Shown piece after piece: positions 19,272-31,301 of a stretch of DNA of 33,133 nt. Source of the stretch: Gymnopus androsaceus JB14. Lineage: Eukaryota > Basidiomycota > Agaricomycetes > Agaricales > Omphalotaceae. Positions within the stretch are counted from its first letter, which is position 1, and every line of letters begins with the position of its first letter. The DNA is taken from contig ML769735.1 in the NCBI GenBank assembly GCA_009733575.1, positions 1 through 33,133 on the forward strand, given 5' to 3'. Below the pieces are notes generated by a model. The model was given only the letters and a program-made list of their open reading frames with translations, was not told the DNA's origin and ran no database searches. Position numbers and translations under genes: made by a program.

Positions 19272-22055
19272 TCAATAAGGAGTAGGAGCCTGCAAGGGCA
19301 CGGCGTATGGGCTCGAATAAGACGAAGCTGGATACAACGCCGGGTCCGCATAATCCACGTACGGGCTCATCGTGTATGCTGATGCAGCTGGAAGAGGCAC
19401 TCCCCCTCCAGTACCAGTACCGGAAACATTGATATACGGACTGGGCGCGTACAAAGACGGCACGGGTGTGTTGTTGTGTGCGTTGATATACGGGCTTGGA
19501 GCCTGTACGGAAGGTACGTATGGGCTGTTATACATTGAGGCATCAGAGACAAAGGGCATGACGTAGGGTGATGCCGCCGCCGCTGACGACGAAGAATCAG
19601 GTACGAGGGAATACCCCGAGGTTTGTGGTTGCGCAGGTAAAGGAAGATTAGGTGCGGATAGACTATATGGGCTCTGATGCAAGGTAACATGTCCAGGAGA
19701 TTGAAGGTTGTGAAGGTACGGGGAGTTTGTCGGGTTCGGGTTCGAGTACGGAGAAGAGTGCGGTAAAAGTGTCGTTGGAGGTAGTGGGGTCGCGCGAGGA
19801 GGAGGTGTAGGGACATGAAGTCCGAGGGCGGTGAGCCTCGCTTTGAGACTGAGTATGAGGTTATCGTCAAGGTCGTAAGCGTGGCTAGCTTCTTCTTCAG
19901 CGTCGGTTCTGTCCTGAATCGTCATCGCCATCGTGTTCTGTATCATAGAGATCTAGGGGAGTCATTCCTCCAGGAACGAATCGATGGATTTCGCCTCGTG
20001 AATTGGCTACTGGACCGCTCCAGGGTGACGCACGCTGAGATGGTTTACGGGATATTGGAATGTTCTTTGAATCGCGTCTCCCAGCGAGCCTAGTAAGTGG
20101 AGTCTGCTTAGCTAGAATACCGACAGAAGATGGGGTTAATAACATACCCATGCCAGGGTGATTTCTTGTCATCCAGCAAAACAATCAATATCTCGTCCTC
20201 GTCCGATTTCTTGTGATCGTTAGAACCAGACAAGCTCTCTGTCGAACTACTCGCGGATTTCGAAGAGTCCCGATGGTGCTTGTGCTCGTGCTCGTGTCCT
20301 CCATGCTTATGATGATGGTGATGGTGACTGTCCCTATGTAAAAGAACACCTGTCAGTTCCTACAGTGAAAGCAAAACGGAACAAAGTAAAAATACTCGCC
20401 GACGACTATGTTTCTTCGAACTCGTGGACTTGGCTGTTGTAAATGAAAGGCAGAATCAATCGATCGATCGATCGCGATTGTTGAATGAACATATGCATAC
20501 CATCGTCTCGTTCTTCTTCAACTGCTGTTAACACCTGGTTGAGAGGAGACTTGTCTATGTGAATGATGACTTGTGAGATTTACGAAAAATGCACGGTAAA
20601 CTCGCGAAACGAACCTTTGGAGGGCTTGCTGCTGCCTACCACTCGTGATGAGCGCCGAGAGTCTAAGCAAGACGTCAGTCAATTCAGGATGAAATCGCAT
20701 CGGACAAGCAACTACCTTGCCCCGAGGAGGAGGACCTTTCATTAAAATATGTCAGTAAGGGGAGACCAAGGTATCGGGGTAACTTACGCGTCTGGGTTGG
20801 CAACAACTAACGGTACTACATATCGCAAATGAATCAGTATTTGAAGCGAATATATTTCGATGACAGCAAAACTTACGCGGTCCCCAAGTATGGAAGTGAG
20901 ATCGCACTACCGTTGCTGTTTATCCTAGCATACGGTGGACGCGGAGGAGGAGGTAAAGGGTCTATTTTAGTATGACAGTGAGTGACTATCCATACGAATA
21001 AGAATTCAAACGTGCCGTTGTCATCTAGAGCTGTAGTAGTCATTACTGCAGGCGCTGATTCGACCTGAACGGCTGTAGGCGTCGTTGGTTCTACAGCAGT
21101 GTCTACATCGCCGTTTGTAGGTACAGGTGCACTCGTAGACGCCGTGGGTGTAGTAGGTTCAGTGATGGGAGAAACAAGGTGGCTACACGATTTTGAATTA
21201 TCAGCAGATCTTAGCGGGATAGAGATCGAACTGACGATAATCGCTTCACTTTCTTTCCATATTCGTCCAGTGTCTTGGTGAGGTTCTTGAACTCTCCGTC
21301 GAGAATGTCAGGTCGTCGGCCGGCACCTAATTCATAGCCTCCGGTTAAGATTGAACGTCAAGTAGGATAGATGTGTCCTGAACCTTTCAATCTATGCGCT
21401 TTCTAAAATGAAATGAAACATCAGATAGGTGGCCGGAACATAACACCGAAAACAATAACGCACTGGAGTTTTGCCTTCCAAGTCATATAGTAATCCACAA
21501 CTTTTCTTCCAGCACGTATTCCAGGGTACTGCGAAGACGATGGGACGCTGTTCAAAGTGACGAGTGACTCTTCGTTTGGTAGAGTCATGGGACAAGGAAG
21601 CACGGTCATCTTCACTACAGACACCGACGCGCCGTGATTAGTTAAAGTTTGTACAGAACAAAGGTATTAGCTCACCGTAAAGTCTTCTCATAAACCTTGG
21701 TGGCCTCAGAACCAGTTATAACTTTGAACTTTGGAAGTCCATCCTGCTCGAGATCCTTTGGCAATCCGCCTTCCTTTGCAATCTGTTTGAGCAAATCTGC
21801 ATTTATGTGCTTTGAAGAACGGACACTCTGGCGAGCAATACGTTCGATAATTTCTGGAGGAAGTAACGGAGCTTCTGCAGCATGGGAAGAATGGCGACGA
21901 GATCTTCGTCGTGAAAGTTCGGCACTAGAATCCCCACTTGCTTCTCTTTCCTTTTCCTTTTCCTTGGTACTTTTCCTTCGCGTCACGGATGCTGGCTCGG
22001 AATCCTGTTTGGGGCGATCTTCAGTCGTATAAGAAGGCGGCGAAGAAGAAGACAT
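19272..22055 (-). CDS. Multi-exon protein with His-rich and SPY-repeat regions, function unknown
   Basis: ATG at 22055 opens MSSSSPPSYTTEDRPKQDSE, then a Lys/Glu and Arg/Ser-rich segment and LPPEIIERIARQSVRSSKHI. Exon 1 ends at 21676. A consistent chain follows: DDRASLSHDSTKRRVTRHFE with RPIVFAVPWNTCWK, KAHRLK, GYELGAGRRPDILDGEFKNL, then a 53-base intron into a Pro/Thr-rich linker (SPITEPTTPTASTSAPVPTN). Further on come DPLPPPPRPPYARINSNG, IIHIDKSPLNQVLTAVEEER, a histidine run DSHHHHHHKHGGHEHEHKHH, acidic DEDEILIVLLDDKKSPWHG, FVPGGMTPLDLYDTEHD, and a C-terminal tail with about ten SPY repeats to APTPY and a stop at 19272. Junctions between about 20500 and 21000 could not all be made frame-consistent. 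The tail is reached only by a frame change near 19900-19950. No enzymatic motif is seen; charge and low complexity suggest a nuclear or scaffold role (inference). Confidence 0.6.
20458..20476. repeat. Short ATCG microsatellite
   Basis: About four tandem ATCG copies within a putative intron of the minus-strand gene. Trivial length. Confidence 0.8.
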
Positions 22056-22102
22056 AATTCCAAAATAGCGGCGAAAGATTTGCTCCTTGTACTGGATTAA
22101 AT

Positions 22103-22243
22103 ATGTCGGCGGCCGGAGCTCTCGGAACAGATGAAAAAAAAACAGCCAATAGTAAACGTGCTGCCCTCGAGGCCAAGAAAAAGCTGTTTCAAGATGGCGG
22201 GACAAAGCAAGAGAATGCAATCTACGCCACACTTTTGTAGATT
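22103..22243 (+). CDS. Possible small ORF divergent from the neighbouring gene
   Basis: ATG at 22103 reads MSAAGALGTDEKKTANSKRA then LEAKKKLFQDGGTKQENAI to TAG, 46 codons. Its Ala/Lys/Glu composition is more protein-like than the opposite strand's frame. It starts 48 bases from the divergent ATG at 22055, so a bidirectional promoter would have to overlap both. It could equally be the 5' flank of the minus-strand gene; a minus-strand ATG frame at 22336 (METSGPAIPAGWEIEKMERL) overlaps it. Confidence 0.25.
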
Positions 22244-22402
22244 CCTCTGGCGGTGCATCTGCTCACTTCTTACGTCAAGGCGCTCCATTTTCTCAATTTC
22301 CCAGCCGGCGGGAATCGCGGGTCCGCTTGTCTCCATTAGCTCTCATCAACTAGACTAATTTACAACTATTCGTCCAGATACTAATGCTAACGAGATGCAT
22401 AG

Positions 22403-23400
22403 ATGCTATACGAAGTCATAGCTAACGAACTGACTGATGAAATCCTTCTGTTCGCATTGTCGTCGACAATGAAGCCTAGGCCTCACTCGTGGACCTGGGC
22501 TTCACGCCTATGAGTCCGGATAAGCAAATTAATACTTGGATATTTCAAGTAGGCGTTCGAACTATCATACTGAATCCCGATTCTTTCATATTCCGTAAGT
22601 ACATTCAGTAGCTCATGCTATTGAGAGTACGCATATTAATAACTGCGTAGGCGATGGTAAGCAGCGAACAGCTTTGTTCGGTTTTCGAGAAGCGCGCGCG
22701 ATCGGGACTTCGTGAAACGCGTCAAGGAACTTGATCTGTTCATTGAAGGAATACTAATCGAATCTTGGTCTTCATCAAGCAGTCCCAGTCGGTCTCCCAG
22801 CGGCCCCAGCCGAGCTATACAAGTTATTCAAAATGAAAGAACAAGATAAAAGGCAGTCAACCCATCTTACTCACCTCAAAATTTCCCGGTCCTTCTTTAG
22901 CGTGAATTGGACCATCGTGCTTAGATCCTTCTCCAACATGGATTTGACCAGCAGATCATCCTCCCACTTGGATTCCGAGTCGCTTTCTCCAAGTCGTCCT
23001 TCTTCAATCTCAGTACGCCTTTTCCTAGTCCTCTGAGTCTGTTAATTTCTCCAATTTATGGTCTCCTCCACCTCGATATCATATAGCCTCGATTTTGACG
23101 CCGTCGCAGCCAGCTTTAGGCCTAGGGTGTTGGAAACCCCAGTCAGCGGTTTTTATATAAAACAATGAAGTACTAATAAAGACGCACCTGGTATTGTTCT
23201 AATTCGTGAACTTCCGGACGACTCCGAATCTGATTGACATCTCCAAGTTCACCTTTAGCAACCTCTAGATCAAATTCATATTCTCATTCAACTCGGAAGC
23301 TTCCCAAATTCGGGCTTTGGATTTGATTTCTTCCGGGTAAGGGGCCGATTCAGAGCGTAGTCTTCGCTGCAGTGGCGGAATCTAGAGTCCACGGAGTCGT
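22403..23400 (+). pseudogene. F-box/LRR-like gene relic
   Basis: From an ATG at 22403 a frame reads MLYEVIANELTDEILLFALS, which fits the F-box core (xELxDEIL-xxL), and stops after 36 codons. Further on, FVKRVKELDLFIEGILIES near 22708-22765 resembles the leucine-rich segments after F-boxes in mushroom proteins, and scattered phrases up to about 23300 keep this flavour in changing frames. No continuous gene can be built without many repairs, so it looks like a dead copy. Confidence 0.35.
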
Positions 23401-26400
23401 TGCGGACATACAGGGAAGAAGGAATGGTAATTTGCAGCCCCTACTGAACCCCGAGGAAAGGAAACAACCGCTCTCGCTATGTAAACTAAACGTTTCCCCA
23501 AATCACTATTAGGGAGTAGTGTCAATCGCTTCCCGGGGATAACCGCTTGTAAGTTATGTTGGGTCGTTTTAAGTACTTACTTGATATAGAACTAGTACGC
23601 ATTTCTTCCGTCAAAATAACTAACGAGATAACTTGGATATTCGGGTCAACGACTGCGCTAGCCTACCGCCAGTAAATTCTATGTGTATGGAAGGAACCGG
23701 CCAGAATCCAGATGGGGTTGTAATAGGGGGTCACCTTCGCCTTTGTCCGTTATCGATGTGAGTTTGTAAGGATGTTTGCATTGCGGGGCAATCGGAAATG
23801 GAAGTCGGAGGTCATGGTAGGCTTCAATGGTGACACGCTGGAGAGATACTCACCGAGCTAATCGTGGATTTTGTATCGTCGCTGCGCTAGAATATCCTTC
23901 CTTGGGTCTGGGACGAGCAAGTCCGTGAAGCACGTGACTCTATTCAATGCAATAGACATAAATGTTAGCTATAATATAGTATGTTGACGGTATATAGCCG
24001 TCTCTACACCCGCTGAAATATCAAAAAACGGAGTGTCGAATCCGTTATCATCATAACAGGGCCCAAGTTTCCTATTCAAAAACAACATCCCAGCACGTAC
24101 TATGCGGTGGACATATGTTACCAGCCGTCGTACCTACAGCTTCAAATCGATTCAATAAAGGTATTTCTGTCTGACTATGGGTGTAGAAGCCGTTTGATAT
24201 ATATCTCGGCGTACTAAGAAGTTTGTCCAGGCGGTTTGAACAAATCATTCAATCGGCCGTTCGAGTCTGGTTTGTTGGTATTGGGTGCATTCTGCTATTC
24301 AGGTAAGAAGGGGGCCTGCACATGGTAATGGTGACCCGGGAATTGGGGAGTGGATGGTTGATAAACGTCGTATCGTGGACGCCCATTAATTCAAATGGAT
24401 GTCCGAAGACTACGTCTGCTCCTCATTTAACGACTTGTCGCTGAAGAATCACGGTTGATATCCTGGAATAAATAAAGAATAAAGATTCTGGCATGAGATT
24501 GATATATTGATAGTTCATAGTAACGGACAGTGGAGAACAGACCGAGAGCTGGCACTGCAGCTGCGGCAGACGAGTAGCGACCGAAAAGCGTTATCGATTC
24601 TTTGTAGTTCGGGTTCTAGTCTTGTACTATTATGAGCTAAGAGATGATACTCATGGACGTCAAAATCAGCTGGGAATTGAGCTCACCACCAAGTAAATCG
24701 ATGACTCTTGAAGGGAACACAACACAATCAGTCGCATCATTCACTTTTATACCAACTCAGGGAGCTTGAAAATATCGTTTAGCAAAGCATTGCAGTGCCT
24801 CCTAACGCATGAATTAACGTCCGTCACGGAGTTTAATGAGTAGTCTTGGGTGCTATCAGGGACTCTTTTCAGGGGATTTGGCGGCGAGTTTCATTAATAT
24901 TCACACTGGCAGGGTATCAGAGTGGAGGTGACATCCGATATTTTATATACGTATACCGGGTAGGGGAAAAATCAATCTCGACCGTTTTCAAGTCAAGTAG
25001 GACGCTAGGTGTTCGATTTATGAACGCGTGGTCTTCTGAATTTAATGCGTGCATGCCTAGACAAGCGCTCAGACGCTGGGCTGATTTGAAATATTTATAT
25101 ATCAGCAAGCGCTTAGCCGTGCTTTCGAGTAAGTATCGTATATTGTCCAAACATATTGAATATCTTCTTGAACGATATCGTACATTGTATCACCGCGATC
25201 GTGTTTCAGTCTTCCCGTCATGTCGTGGGTTTTGAAAAAATACTACGCTTTGTATTCCACGGACATCTTTTGGACATCTTCGCAGCTGTTAAGTAGTACA
25301 CTGCAGAAAACTTATCTCAAATGGCAGGAAGGATATAGCTTGCTTCTGTTTTTTGAGACCAGATAGGATTTGTTGAAAAGCGATGGGAACCCCAAGGATT
25401 TATTTTATGTGTGAAATAATTCCTCTCCTGCTTGTTAATGAATGCACAGTTCGAAGTTACAAGCCAATAAAGTTGAGAGTAAATAAATCCCGAGGTGCAT
25501 AGTTGTTGCTACTTGGGAATTTTTACTCGTAGGCAGTATCAGGCTACCAGCGGGAGCAAAGTGATGAATAGAAACATCACAAAAGATTTAGGGTCGAGGG
25601 GTGCGAAAACTCGTAATGAGACTGCCATGTTCCTGTTGTCGAAACTCCTGCTGTATCCCATCCCATCTCTTGCTTTCTATTCATGACTACCTCAGCTACA
25701 GTATCTGTTAGCCTACAGAAGTGCATGATGGAAAATTGGACCAACTCTTCACATCTTTTTGAGCACCAAGACAGATATACTTAACCGCACAATGGTATTT
25801 ATTCAAGACCATGTCCTGAGAAACCCGACTTTCCCAGTTTATTCAAGTTCCTTCAATCCACAACTTAGTGTTCAACTTTGCTACGCTATACTTAGTTAGA
25901 TGAATCGGCTCGATTTTTTTTGGCTAGTGTGTTATTTATCTGGAGCCTGATGTGCGCAATAAATTGTGCTATCTCGCGAATCTTAGGTTTGGGAGAAGGT
26001 GGCTCAGTTAGTGATAGATTGTCCCTGTCTCAATGGTGCAACTGCGCGTACACTGTAGATATAGGCGCGTTGTGATCATCAGCAAAGTGCAGCTTAAGCG
26101 CAGGTGGAGTCAGATTTCACAAAAGCTTAAACTTATTCAATCCAGACCAAGAATACTATCTTCATAACAGAACCCAAAAGGCTCAACAAACACCGCCATC
26201 CCGCTGGCAGATGGACTTCTTTCTTATCTCACTCTTCCGTGCAGCGCCATGGCCTGTTGGCATGTATGCTGGACATGTCGTCCTCATAGCATGTATGCGC
26301 TGGATATGCCCAATTTTTATATTCGCAATGCATCTTGAATGCATAGCATTAGGAACTGAGCCTAATGAACGGGGTCTCGTATGCCTAACGCACTGAACAT

Positions 26401-26780
26401 CCTATCAAACTCAAGACACAGTACTTACTTTCCATGATTAGTTGAAACGTACAAACCTAAATTGTCCAATCATCCGATCGTTCTATCTCCATGCCGCACC
26501 AATTTATTCATCTGGCGCTTCAGACCTGCTTCACACAGTATACTAATGAGTACAAGCACGTTTGTATTCGATCCTTCCACTCAATCTCCTTTTCTTCTCC
26601 CATAAATACTAGTGTAGGTCAACTTGTCAAGCCCGTTCCCTCTTCTTGCATCCTTGTCTTTTGTGACTCGGACTTGACTCTCTTTCTTCTCAGAGGCGTT
26701 ACTCATACGAGCCACTCTGGGTTTTGACCTTGACACAAGTGTTTAGACACTGTAAAGACCCAGGTGAGCGCCGAGCACTA
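23400..26780. other. Long gene-poor stretch
   Basis: About 3.4 kb without a supportable gene. The 129-codon frame at 24846-25235 has no ATG at its start and no recognisable composition. Other frames are short. I see no obvious tandem repeats and no transposon ends. Older decayed elements may be present beyond what I can recognise by eye. Confidence 0.4.
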
Positions 26781-26784
26781 TCTG

Positions 26785-28734
26785 ATGAAGCAAAAGTTCT
26801 CATCCAAGTCCTTAGAGATGCTCAGGCTGAAAGCCAAAGACTTGTTCAAGAAACTACTCCACATACTCCACAAAGAGCAAACCAATCCAGCATCCAGGCC
26901 CACTCTTCTCACTGTCGAGAAGGTTCATAGCTGGTTGCCTGAACGGCGTCGGCTGTTTCTTCTGATAAATGGGGTCATTTCCGTTTTGTGGGGGATTGCC
27001 TTAATTATATTCAGCTTTGGTGTGGTTCCCATTGCCTGGACCATTTCACAGGCTGCCACCAAACCTGATGGACAGTATAGTGGCCTCACCAATGTGGTCA
27101 TCAATGCTCTTACAACCCTTGCTTCAATTACATCTCACAATGTTCACTGTGCAGCCAACACTCAACGAATATATCTCAGCAGCACTGCACAGTGGAATCA
27201 CTTTACACCAATGGAGCTGGATACAGGCAGCAGCGCAAGCATCATTACTTCCACCATTTTGGCCTTGGAGAAAGGATCAGACTCCGAAACAGATATCAGC
27301 AAGGATATCAGCTTGGTTTTTGTGGTGGTTGATATGGGGTAGTATGAAAGGGTTTTACGGTGCATCTCTTACGGCTATTCTACAGCCTCGTAGGTGTATA
27401 CTCCAAGCCATTTTCAACGAAACTAACTGGTGCATTTTAGAGGTTTTTTATATGCATTTTCCCTTCAATGATCCAGCGCCCTGTGGGGTGGATCCCGGCA
27501 TTGTGTCACTGCAGCCCATGTTTGCCGCTGGGATACAATCAAACATAGATCAGGTTGCATTTGGAGTTGGTTTACAAGTTGGAAATTATTATAGCAAGTG
27601 TCTTGAGCCTTTTATACTTCCCAGCTGATATTGACTCAGAGACCACGCTCAATCAGATCAACTTGCTGCAAATACAACTACATCTGTTGCTGGAAGACTT
27701 TATTTGAAGGATAATTATGGTTATGCTGCAATTGGAGGTCTCGTGAATGGCCTTCAAAACATGACTGGAGTTGTTATTAATGCTCAATGCAGCAGTACAC
27801 AGCAATCCAGGTCCACCCTCCCCTTCCGCTATATGGTCTTCTGCTTTTCCAGGTTTACAACCTACCCTACTGTCAGTAACTTCACAAATGGCTCTAGTAC
27901 ATTTAACAGCACTTCAATTGAAGCAACTCCCTCTCAAGCAATTATTACTTCTGCACATTCGTTCAATCTAAATGGAACACAGCAAGCCATGTATGCTATT
28001 GTGAATGCCACCGGAGGTGGTGCTGTAATCACAGTAGATGCTAGAGGTAATATGACTGCTTGCGCATGGACCGTCATTCCCCAACTTGTAGATGTGGTGA
28101 CTTCTCAACTTCACTGCTTATGCAGCGGCGACCACAGAAAATGCAACAATCATGCCTGCTCCAGCGGGTCGGGCGACATACTTAACTGTTCAAGGAATGG
28201 CGCAAGCTATCAACCTTGGTGCGCCGCCTGGACACAAACTACGGAAATACACAGCCGGCAGCAATATCAGACACAGCGCAAATGCTGCAGGTGCTTATTG
28301 CCGATGGCATCAAAGGTGCAGTTACAGCCTACACAGATATTGTCTGTACTAGTACTGGTTGCTCTTTTCCATCAGGTCAAGTGTGCGACAGCAACAATCG
28401 CTCTATTCATCAGCACTGGAGATTTGGAAATGAGCATAATCTGGGCTGGTTGGCAATTATTTTGACAATAGGCTTTGGATTGGCGGCTGTGTATATGGTG
28501 TGGTATTTGAGGAAGCGACCTTACATCAGAGGCATCGATCCTCTCAAGATTGTCGATGCTTTTGATATGGGAATGCACTACGATAGGAGTGCTGGCTATG
28601 GGGGAGGCAAGGCCATTCAGATCAGAAATGGAAAAGTGGTGTCCAAAGTGATGTGGAATAACGGGGATGACGTGGAAGGGATACCCCTTCAAACAGGTAG
28701 AGAGGCTGCATATACAACAATGTATAATGAGTAG
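26785..28734 (+). pseudogene. Glycosylated membrane-protein gene, frameshifted
   Basis: Starts plausibly at ATG 26785. A hydrophobic span (LFLLINGVISVLWGIALIIF) follows a basic WLPERRR segment. A central ectodomain-like part has many N-glycosylation sequons (NMTG, NFTN, NSTS, NGTQ, NATG, NMTA, NFTA, NATI). A second span near the C terminus (LGWLAIILTIGFGLAAVYMV) is followed by the basic YLRKRPYIRG and a cytosolic tail ending TTMYNE at 28734. The sense frame must switch near 27140, around 27600-27700, near 28100 and near 28230, without intron signals that I can place. So this is a decayed copy, or the assembly has several indels. The layout matches lineage-expanded Agaricomycete membrane proteins of unknown function. 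Confidence 0.5.
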
Positions 28735-29439
28735 AAATGTGTCTGTAGTATAAGTATATGCACTTTTCAACTGTGGACTGACTATTCTCGAATCTGCCAT
28801 AGCTCCTGACCTTCCGATTGCATCAAAATATGTAAGGGCACCAGATGGCAGATGTAAACTCGTAATGCAAACATTCACAAGTATGCGTTGTGCTGTGCAT
28901 CGGCTTCCCCATCTGCGCTCTAAATCTCTTGAGCCAATAGGCGCTCTCTCGCAGATTGTTTTCGTATGCACAACTGATGGATAGCTTGATGAGGGACGCA
29001 GTTGACGAGAGCCAGCATTAGGCGCTGTCAAATTGCAATGTCCATCAGTGTCATATAGAGTACAGCAATGTCCCTGTAACCAAACAAAGGCAGGGCCTAA
29101 TGGACCTAGCGTACTCAACGTGCCCTCTACAGAGGATAGGAAGGTTTGCTGAACACCTATTCAGTTTCCTAAGTCTGTCATATTCCCTTTGTATGAACAT
29201 GATCACTTCTATACGTTGGCCCATCTTCCAACGTTCTTTGAATATTAGGTAAAAAGTAGTCTCAGTCCTCAAGATTCTGAGGCAGCTTTGTGAACAACGA
29301 AAGAGGCTTGAGATGATAATTTCATTATCCAGGGACTCCAGGATAGGCTCGGAATGCAAGCGCCCAGTTCTCATTGGCAGAAGGCATGAAAGCTGCCTCG
29401 ATTCAGATTAAGAAAAGTTACAAAAGAAATGAAAGCCAA
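28735..29439. other. Intergenic region, no supportable gene
   Basis: The minus-strand frame at 28372-29118 is mostly the antisense shadow of the membrane-protein tail. The remainder has only short frames. No repeats or RNA genes were seen. Confidence 0.45.
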
Positions 29440-30710
29440 TCATTCCGCTGGTGGCTCGTAAGCATCATAATCTCCCCTGGAGATACAATCAAGGACTGAA
29501 GATGGGTCTGGCACTCCTGGTATATGCGGGGTCTCGTAGTCTATATGAATAAAATGAGGATAAAGCCCAACCAGAGATACAATCGTAGAACTGACCTTTT
29601 CCACCAAGCAACTGCAGCATCGCCAGTCTCACCTGTTCATGCATAGACAGTCCAGAGTTTTTTAGTTCCTCTGTAATAGCATTGAAGAATGCGATGTCCT
29701 CGCCAGCATCTGGAGTCCTACCGGTCTCATCCATATCCAAACCAAAGTCACTCTTTTGATCGTCCATGGCTCCTTCGGACTCACCACTTCCAAGGGCCTC
29801 CGACTCACCGCCTGCAATGGCCTCTGATCCACTGCCTTCAGCTGTCGGACTAGCTTGCCTTGAATAAGTCTGGCAACCTCTTTTTTCGGCTATCTTCTTC
29901 CTCTTCCTCTTCCTCTTCCTCTTCCTGTCTTTTCCTCTTTCAGTCCTCATCCCTTTCAGCTTTGAGCTTGGTGCCATAAGAGCCAGGCGTAGGTTTGAAA
30001 TCGGCGTAGATCAGGGCCACGATTAGTACAGCTTTCTGGAACAAAGCGTTTACTTGTGGAGACATTGTTTCCATCCCATATTTGCGACAGTGACGGTTGT
30101 ACTTGTCGGTAGCATTCATACAGAGGAAGAATGGATTGACACGATTCAGTTCATCTCGCTTGGTAGCATGGGAGAAGGGCTGATAGATGGCTGGTTCAGT
30201 GCCTAGTTTGGTGGATATAATGCAAAGCTCATTCTTGATGACTCTGGTCCTAATATACGAGACATCGGGCATGGTCGAGTCCTCATCTGACGTAGTTGAG
30301 TCCGCAGTTGATGTGGTCGAGTTGGTCAAGTCCTCATCTGGCATGGGCGGCGCTCCATCTGGCATGGTTGGGTTCCTAATACGCAGCTCTTGCTTAAACG
30401 GTAGAAAGTGTTTGGGGAGTAGGATGGCAATTTCGTAAGTAAATGTGCTCCAAATCTCTTCAGTGAAAGAGGTCCAGGTTGACGTTGGGTGCTCGAATTT
30501 TGAAGAGAAAGTAGCAGTGTACCATGAAATCACGGATTTTCCTCGTCTCGGGTTTACATTATCGATGAAATACTGTAGAACTTCATTACGTGTTCTGACA
30601 ATATCCAGTAACACATCCATCGAATCGTTCGACGGTACATAGGCGAATGCACCATACGTTTCAAATAGAGGATGAAGGCCATTGGAAACTGTTATTTCAG
30701 TCAGTACCAT
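29440..30710 (-). CDS. Hypothetical protein with basic/acidic low-complexity region, apparently frame-broken
   Basis: From ATG 30710 a long frame reads HPLFETYGAFAYVPSNDSMD, NEVLQYFIDNVNPRRGKSVI, FTEEIWSTFTYEIAILLPKH, a Thr/Ser/Asp-rich linker, and ends KAERDED-stop at 29940. A second frame overlaps it by 38 bases and continues with a Lys/Arg block encoded by an AGGAAG microsatellite, a Gly/Ser/Glu-rich part, and FFNAITEELKNSGLSMHEQV. A clean 55-base intron (29541-29595) then leads to the last exon, YETPHIPGVPDPSSVLDCIS, ending TGA at 29440. The two halves probably form one gene interrupted by a frameshift next to the microsatellite, or by a junction I cannot see. No family recognised. It may be joined upstream to the exon at 30792-31172. 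Confidence 0.45.
29892..29940. repeat. Hexamer microsatellite CTTCCT
   Basis: About six CTTCCT units on the plus strand, encoding alternating Lys/Arg (or poly-Glu in the neighbouring frame) on the minus strand. It coincides with the frame change in the gene at 29440-30710. Confidence 0.85.
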
Positions 30711-30791
30711 TCAAGCGGCTCAAACGAAAACAACGCACAGCAGATCAAATTGGAAGTATGCTCAAGATGAAAATTGTCGCAGAGGCGTCTA

Positions 30792-31172
30792 TCAACTACT
30801 CCGAGATTGACCAGAAACTTTGCCTAAATATTGTTCATCAGTCCATGGAGAGCGGTTAGAGATACATAATCTGGCACCAACCACTGCTGCGGACATAGTT
30901 TTGTCTTGCCGATCCACATTGATAATGCGACCTTTCTCCAAAGCTAGCGTTAGCCTCCGTGTTAAAAAGTCACCATTGTCTTCGGAGAGGAGTTTTTCTG
31001 CTATGGAAGCAGAGCTTCTTGGGTGATGGGAGCCTGCTTGAGTAGCATAGTCTGGAAGAATTGTAGGAGGTTCTAATGTATGAAGTTTGGGAATATTTGA
31101 TGCAGGAACTGCGTACAATCTTCCTCCCTTGAGGATCGACATGAAGGTTGAAAGGACCAGGAAAGCACACAT
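30792..31172 (-). CDS. Putative secreted protein or 5' exon with signal peptide
   Basis: ATG at 31172 opens MCAFLVLSTFMSILKGGRLY with likely cleavage after AVPAS. The continuation (TLEPPTILPDYATQAGSHHP, then SASIAEKLLSEDNGDFLTRR) is protein-like to SPWTDEQYLGK, where a GTTTCTGG donor-like site occurs before the stop at 30792. It may be a complete small secreted protein of 126 aa, or the first exon of the gene continuing at 30690 after an intron ending AACAG. No known motif. Confidence 0.4.
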   Translation of the reverse strand: MCAFLVLSTFMSILKGGRLYAVPASNIPKLHTLEPPTILPDYATQAGSHHPRSSASIAEKLLSEDNGDFLTRRLTLALEKGRIINVDRQDKTMSAAVVGARLCISNRSPWTDEQYLGKVSGQSRSS

Positions 31173-31301
31173 GACTTGTTCTTACACAACCGTGACAGTC
31201 CTACGCTCAGTAAAAAAAGTGTATTCCCTGGGCATTCCAAAAACTCTGCTCGCGACAAGATTCGGAGATGGTAATCAGTGTAATCAAAGTGTAATTTCTG
31301 G

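Noticed and set aside
24846..25235. 129-codon plus-strand frame
   Set aside because: Begins at TTG with no good ATG context and unremarkable composition in a gene-poor tract.
28372..29118. 248-codon minus-strand frame
   Set aside because: Mostly antisense to the conserved C-terminal part of the membrane-protein relic; starts without ATG context and has no motif.
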